A stretch of 20,584 nucleotides of DNA from Chara braunii (taxonomy: Eukaryota; Streptophyta; Charophyceae; Charales; Characeae). This document shows positions 16,614 to 20,584 of the stretch, one piece after another; the first letter of the stretch is position 1; every line of letters starts with the position of its first letter. Under the pieces are notes generated by a model. That model made no database searches and was not told the origin of the DNA. It saw only the letters and a program-made list of their open reading frames with translations. The DNA is taken from assembly GCA_003427395.1 (NCBI GenBank), contig BFEA01000074.1:1927230-1947813 (forward strand), given 5' to 3'. The position numbers and the translations under genes were made by a program.

Positions 16614-17087
16614 CGTACAAGTGGTTATCGGGTAGCTGAAAATTCAGGAATGAAAATTCTGAAGTGAGAGTTTTGGGCAGTTTGAAAATCCTGAATGATC
16701 CTGAAGTGGTGAAAGGTCCAAATACGTTGAAAACCACCTGCTTAGGCAGGCTGCATTCTGAAGTGGTGAAGGGTGTCCAGAAGTGGTCAAGTGAGAGTTT
16801 TGGGCAGTCTGAAAATACTGAATGGTCCTGAAGTGGTGAAAGGTCCGAAGACCATGAAAACCACCCTTCACCAATTGAGGATGCAACCTGCCTAAGCAGG
16901 TGGTTTTCACGGTCTTCAGAGCTTTCACCACTTCAGGACCGTTCGGGATTTTCATACCTGAATGGTCCCGAAGTGGTGAAAGGTCTAAAGACCCTGAAAA
17001 CCACGTCGTTAGGCAGACTGCATCCTGAAGTGGTGAAGGGTGTTCTGAAGTGGTGATGAAAAATACGACTGTTGTTAACCTTCTCTC
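16614..17087. mobile_element. Fold-back (MITE-like) element, copy 2
   Basis: Same organisation and orientation as the element at 380-980: two forward units (about 16660-16862), an inverted unit (about 16863-16955) and a forward unit (16960-17056), giving a hairpin centred near 16957. Ends are similar to copy 1 (ACAAGTGGTTATCGGG at left, GTTAACCTTCTCTC at right), with two or three bases of uncertainty at each edge. The copies differ by scattered substitutions and one unit. The flanking ACCCTC duplication differs from copy 1, as expected for independent insertions. No protein is encoded. Confidence 0.75.
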
Positions 17088-17093
17088 ACCCTC
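17088..17093. repeat. Right 6-bp target duplication of fold-back copy 2
   Basis: ACCCTC, partner of 16608-16613. Confidence 0.55.
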
Positions 17094-19002
17094 GGTGAGA
17101 GACTTCAGACTAAACTTCGATAGTCAGACGGCTAGTCATTCTCACTATTGCCCTTCTAACACAAGCACGACAGACATAAGGCTTTAAATCACAGTCAAGG
17201 CACACACCCATTCACGGAAGAAAACCACTTAACACTACCAAAGAGTAGTTGCATACCCTTCTCATTGACCAGCAACTCAGCAGTGTCTCTTAAGAAGATT
17301 TACGCGCTATTAACTCAGTTCGTAGCCCTGAATTACGGTCTCAATCAGTCCCCGTCGATGAGGTACTTGACTAAAATATACACCACTCTCTTCATTAATT
17401 TTTTCCTGCCCATCAGAATGGGTGATCGGGAGCAGGAGTAAGGACCAACTTTTTCATCAGGCAATCTCAAGTTCTCATTCGTGTTTGTGCTCACCTGTCT
17501 TTTGCCACCACCTATACTTTCATTTTGCCTGAAGACTAATCGGCGAGGGCTTAGTTAGCATTCCCCCATCAGAGTGCTACTAAGCTCACTTGATTTAATC
17601 CGGTAGGTTAGATCATAAAAAAAACATAAGCGATAAATATAGTAATGCATTTGAAAGCGCTCGGATTAAAAGGACGAAGTTAGGCCCATCACATGGTCGT
17701 GAATGTCAGGTTAATGGCTGGAGTCACTAAAACGAGACACGAGCCTATTGGTTCAACCACGTACTCCTGCCATCCACAGGAAGGCTCTGCTTTCCAGGAG
17801 GAAACACTCTTTATCCTTACTGAGTCAAACGTCTGAACACAGAGCTGGTTGGCAAGATCTTACCTCACCAATGTCGATGCGTGAATAACAAGTACCACTT
17901 GGTTTGGATTCAACATTTTATTTCGAGACTGAGGACCACTAGCCCGAAACAGACTGCTCAACAATTCTGGAGCCGAGTTCGCACCCCCTCACACGGATGG
18001 CATCAAGTATTCAGCTTAATCAGGCATGGCAGTCTGGGAGGACAGTTAAATCCACAGCGATTACACCTCCCTCTAACATCTGAAGTAGCAGCATACTCGT
18101 TTTCACTCCCTTTACACAAGTACATCTTTGCTTCATTATGACTCATTCATTATGTCCACCACGCCTAGCCGTTCCATTTTATCGCTTATCAGATCCGCTA
18201 TCAAGAGAAAGCGGACGCTTATCACACGAGCATAGGTGGGATTCACAGATAGCAAGTTAGCTATCCTTCAGACCTCTCACCAATCCAGACTCCAAATATT
18301 TTTCTATTAATATTCTGACTTAACATGTCAGTTCACCTAATCAACCAATTATTACCCTCCCCAAGAACTACGAAGAACCATTTCCAACAAGGGCGGCAAG
18401 CGCCATTCAAATCACCATCTCACTCAGAAGTTAGCTCGCTTTAAAACGAAATTAAAACGGATCACTATCCTGTTTTCAGAGCAATAGAACTGGTAAGATC
18501 TTGGAAAGTGACTCAAACGTACGAGGCATAAGAGCACGTGCATTACCGCCACAGAGAGAGCAAAGAGCGAAACCGGATAGTACTTGCCCCTTATGTCAAA
18601 CCCACCCAGGTACAGTGTTCAACTGCCACGAACAACCCTTCATATTCATCATCGCTAAACAGAATAAACGCAAGCGTGATGTTGGGGAAGCCGATAGTCC
18701 AAGAGACACTCGCTCCCAGGTTCAAAGTATGTGTAAGAATAGAAGTAATCAACCGCCTTGTATAATTAATGAGAGCTCGAGAGGCAGGTCTCTTTTACTG
18801 CGACGATCGAGACTGTAGGTGATGTAGGTGAATCATGCATCTACCTCTCCTCCCCAAAGAGTAAGCCTCCCCTCAATCCCTTTGTGATCTGAACGAGACG
18901 AGATAACTTCAACCGTTCCGAAAGCGTGCGCCGCTCCCAGCATCTGATTGGCGGTCCTCAATTCTCATTCGTGTTTTGGCTTTTGGCAGACAGGGGGTTA
19001 AT
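17094..19002. other. Long stretch with no supportable gene
   Basis: About 1.9 kb of mixed-composition sequence. The longest plus-strand frames (17881-18141 and 18501-18818) have irregular composition and no motif beyond a chance-like CPLC in the second. No tandem repeat, hairpin element or RNA gene was recognised. Confidence 0.45.
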
Positions 19003-19452
19003 CTACAAACAACTTGGCCCCGCTGGAGGGTGGTCCCGCCACCACTGGTCCAGTCCATGCCAGGACTGGGTCGTGGCGTCCAGGTCGCTGGCGTCGCTCT
19101 CCGCTTCTGTGTCGCGGTCTAGATGTTGTTGCTCGCGTTAAGTAGTATCTGTGGATGTCTCTCCCTCCAGGTAAGTGATCTCTACCTTGATCTCATCCGT
19201 GACCCCATCCTCCCTACACGTTCTCTCTAAGCGGTCCTTAGCCTCCGTAATTGTCATTTGCAGGCTTGCGCGCGCCCTCATCTCCTCCTCTTTTCTCCCT
19301 TCTACGTTTATCCTCAGCTTCACCTCCCACCTTCCGTAGTTGTAGTCCAACACAACTGTCACTGTAGGCCCGTCTCCCGACATCCGCTCCCATTTCTAGA
19401 GGGAGTGGATGCATCTCGGCCTATAGCCATACAATCCATTGCTTCGGACCAT
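19003..19452 (-). pseudogene. Coding-like frame with two internal stops
   Basis: From ATG at 19450-19452 one minus-strand frame runs 150 codons to TAG at 19003-19005, broken by TAG at 19396-19398 and TAA at 19138-19140. The middle part looks coding: TVTVVLDYNYGRWEVKLRIN (beta-like), then a charged helix with EEEMRARASLQMTITEAKDR, then EIKVEITYLEGE. After the TAA the same frame keeps a coding look (LDRDTEAESDASDLDATTQS, then WHGLDQWWRDHPP). Keeping one frame through both stops suggests a recently broken gene or transposon ORF. No family is recognised. An 81-codon ORF (19383-19138) is the longest intact part. Confidence 0.4.
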
Positions 19453-20182
19453 GGTTGCCTTCTTCGAAAGAATTAGCCTGGTGGTTGGCTACCGATTCCC
19501 GAATAACCACGTCCAAACACCCAGAGCCTGAGAACGAGCACACGAACAATCTCCCACGCTCACCACTCGCCCAACCATCTCTCCTCGGGCTCACTAGTAC
19601 TAGGCATAACGAGATCGTTTAAGCTCGGAATAAAGGTGACTAAACTGGTAGGCCCACCCTTCCTCCTTATAGAGTTGCCACCCATCTCGTTCCCTGTGCT
19701 CTGAACGGGGGAACTGTAAATAAAATTTCAGAATACCGTTTTCCAGTAATTTTATAATCTGCATATTAGTAGAATAAGATAAAACAAAAGAAAAAGAAAA
19801 ATAAGAAGTAGGACATCAACGGTCACAACCCCTGTCCCCGCACGAAGCGACTGCAACCTATGCATCGCTCCCATAACGGGACACTGACCGGTAACCCCTC
19901 TAATCTAAAAGGGAACGTCGGGCTATAACTACCGGGTGCCTGTGTCCGATGGGAAGGAGGGGCTTATGACTCTCTACAGGGGGTGATAAGCCTCCTATCG
20001 AGGCGGCCGCGGGTTGCCCCTCTTTTGGGATCCCACTGCGTAGTACTTTGCCAAGCGTTTCAGCCGCGGGGTGAAAAGCGAAGAGTCGGGGCTGTCTAGG
20101 CTATCCGACCGCAACCACAGTTCGAAATTGAACTGCTGGTCCTGCGAAAAGACTGGCCGAAAATACCTGTTGAAGACTTTAC
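19453..20182. other. No gene recognised
   Basis: No supportable frame, repeat or RNA gene. Composition becomes GC-rich after about 19980. Confidence 0.45.
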
Positions 20183-20209
20183 AATAACAATAATAATAAT
20201 AATAATAAT
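20183..20209. repeat. (AAT)n microsatellite
   Basis: Nine AAT-type triplets with one AAC interruption near the left end. Confidence 0.9.
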
Positions 20210-20573
20210 CTCGAATACTATAAAGGAAGAAGCGGGTCTCGCGTGACGGGCCCAACACAAACCGGGCGCCGCCACGCGGGCCCGCTCCGAGGTAGTGGGG
20301 CGAGGGGGAACCGGTGACGCGACCCGTTGGTCCGCGAGCCGGTTTTTAGTGGAAGCCGACCCGACAGATCTGAATCTATGCACCGCCACTTTTTTTTCAC
20401 GCGGCGGGTCTGAATCTGTCACGCAAGGTCGCGAAGATGCACCGCCTCGTTTTTTGTTTTCGTGAGTCGTGAGTCCGTCGTCGCATTTTTTTTTTTCGGC
20501 TGCTTGCTGAACGCGCGCTGGCGGCACACTGCGCGTGCGCTTACTGCATGGCTTGATGTATGTAAGGGGCGTA
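20210..20573. other. GC-rich sequence with T-runs, no gene supported
   Basis: Frames on the minus strand are open because of GC content. ATGCACCGCC occurs twice (20378 and 20437), each followed closely by a T-run, hinting at a degenerate 59-bp repeat. Nothing else was identified. Confidence 0.4.
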
Positions 20574-20584
20574 GGGGGGGGGGG
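20574..20584 (+). repeat. Terminal G11 run
   Basis: The window ends in eleven G. This could be genomic, or an artefact of reads ending in poly-G if this is a contig end. Confidence 0.6.

Noticed and set aside
380-17087. The two fold-back copies as LTRs of one 16-kb element
   Set aside because: Each has its own, different flanking duplication, the ends are not TG...CA, and one copy lies inside the integrase gene.
15212-17345. Short similarity GCCCTGAATT(G/A)CGG at 15.21 and 17.33 kb
   Set aside because: Only about 15 bases agree well; flanks diverge, so chance or a very old relic cannot be separated.
18501-18818. LINE-like C-terminal zinc motif (CPLCQTHPGTVFNC)
   Set aside because: The spacing of Cys and His is not the usual one, and no reverse transcriptase sequence is readable nearby.

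Overview
The window looks like repeat-dense intergenic DNA from a fungus. The main clue is a minus-strand Ty3/gypsy retrotransposon whose Gag and integrase resemble gypsy elements of basidiomycetes; a rust-type genome is plausible, but this is recalled family resemblance and was not searched. No complete host gene can be supported. Homopolymer runs, small satellites, hairpin elements and broken ORFs dominate, and two single-N positions lie inside direct duplications, which suggests a short-read draft assembly.

Layout: (1) 1-219 is an extremely G-rich block. (2) 220-6160 is the decayed gypsy element on the minus strand, in the order Gag (CCHC knuckle), a charged linker, protease (DTGA), reverse transcriptase (YIDDL), RNase H and integrase (DD35E), broken by stops, frameshifts and deletions. 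No LTR was found. A 601-bp fold-back element (380-980) sits inside the integrase, flanked by a 6-bp duplication; removing it and one duplication restores the reading frame. A second copy (16614-17087) has its own, different 6-bp duplication. (3) 6704-6906 is one near-complete palindrome. (4) 7702-7839 (+) and 15369-15503 (-) are diverged relics of the same unknown protein C-terminus. (5) 8548-9887 (-) may be a broken two-exon gene. (6) 10175-10640 is a 232-bp tandem duplication.

(7) 11.8-13.26 kb is a satellite cluster. It has GGTCC boxes at exact 10-bp spacing, then a 37/38-bp array (75-bp dimer) in which almost every unit has a short hairpin whose two arms change together, then 48-50-bp units with covarying hairpins. 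(8) 13.6-15.25 kb is a mosaic of perfect inverted repeats, tRNA-promoter-like boxes, a 71-bp array of hairpin plus T-tract units, and a truncated U6-snRNA-like sequence with a B box just past its terminator. (9) 19003-19452 (-) is a broken coding-like frame. The window ends in a G11 run.

These parts do not form a pathway. The most unusual are the covarying hairpin satellite, the fold-back family with 6-bp duplications, and the U6/B-box relic. All readings were done by eye without database searches.
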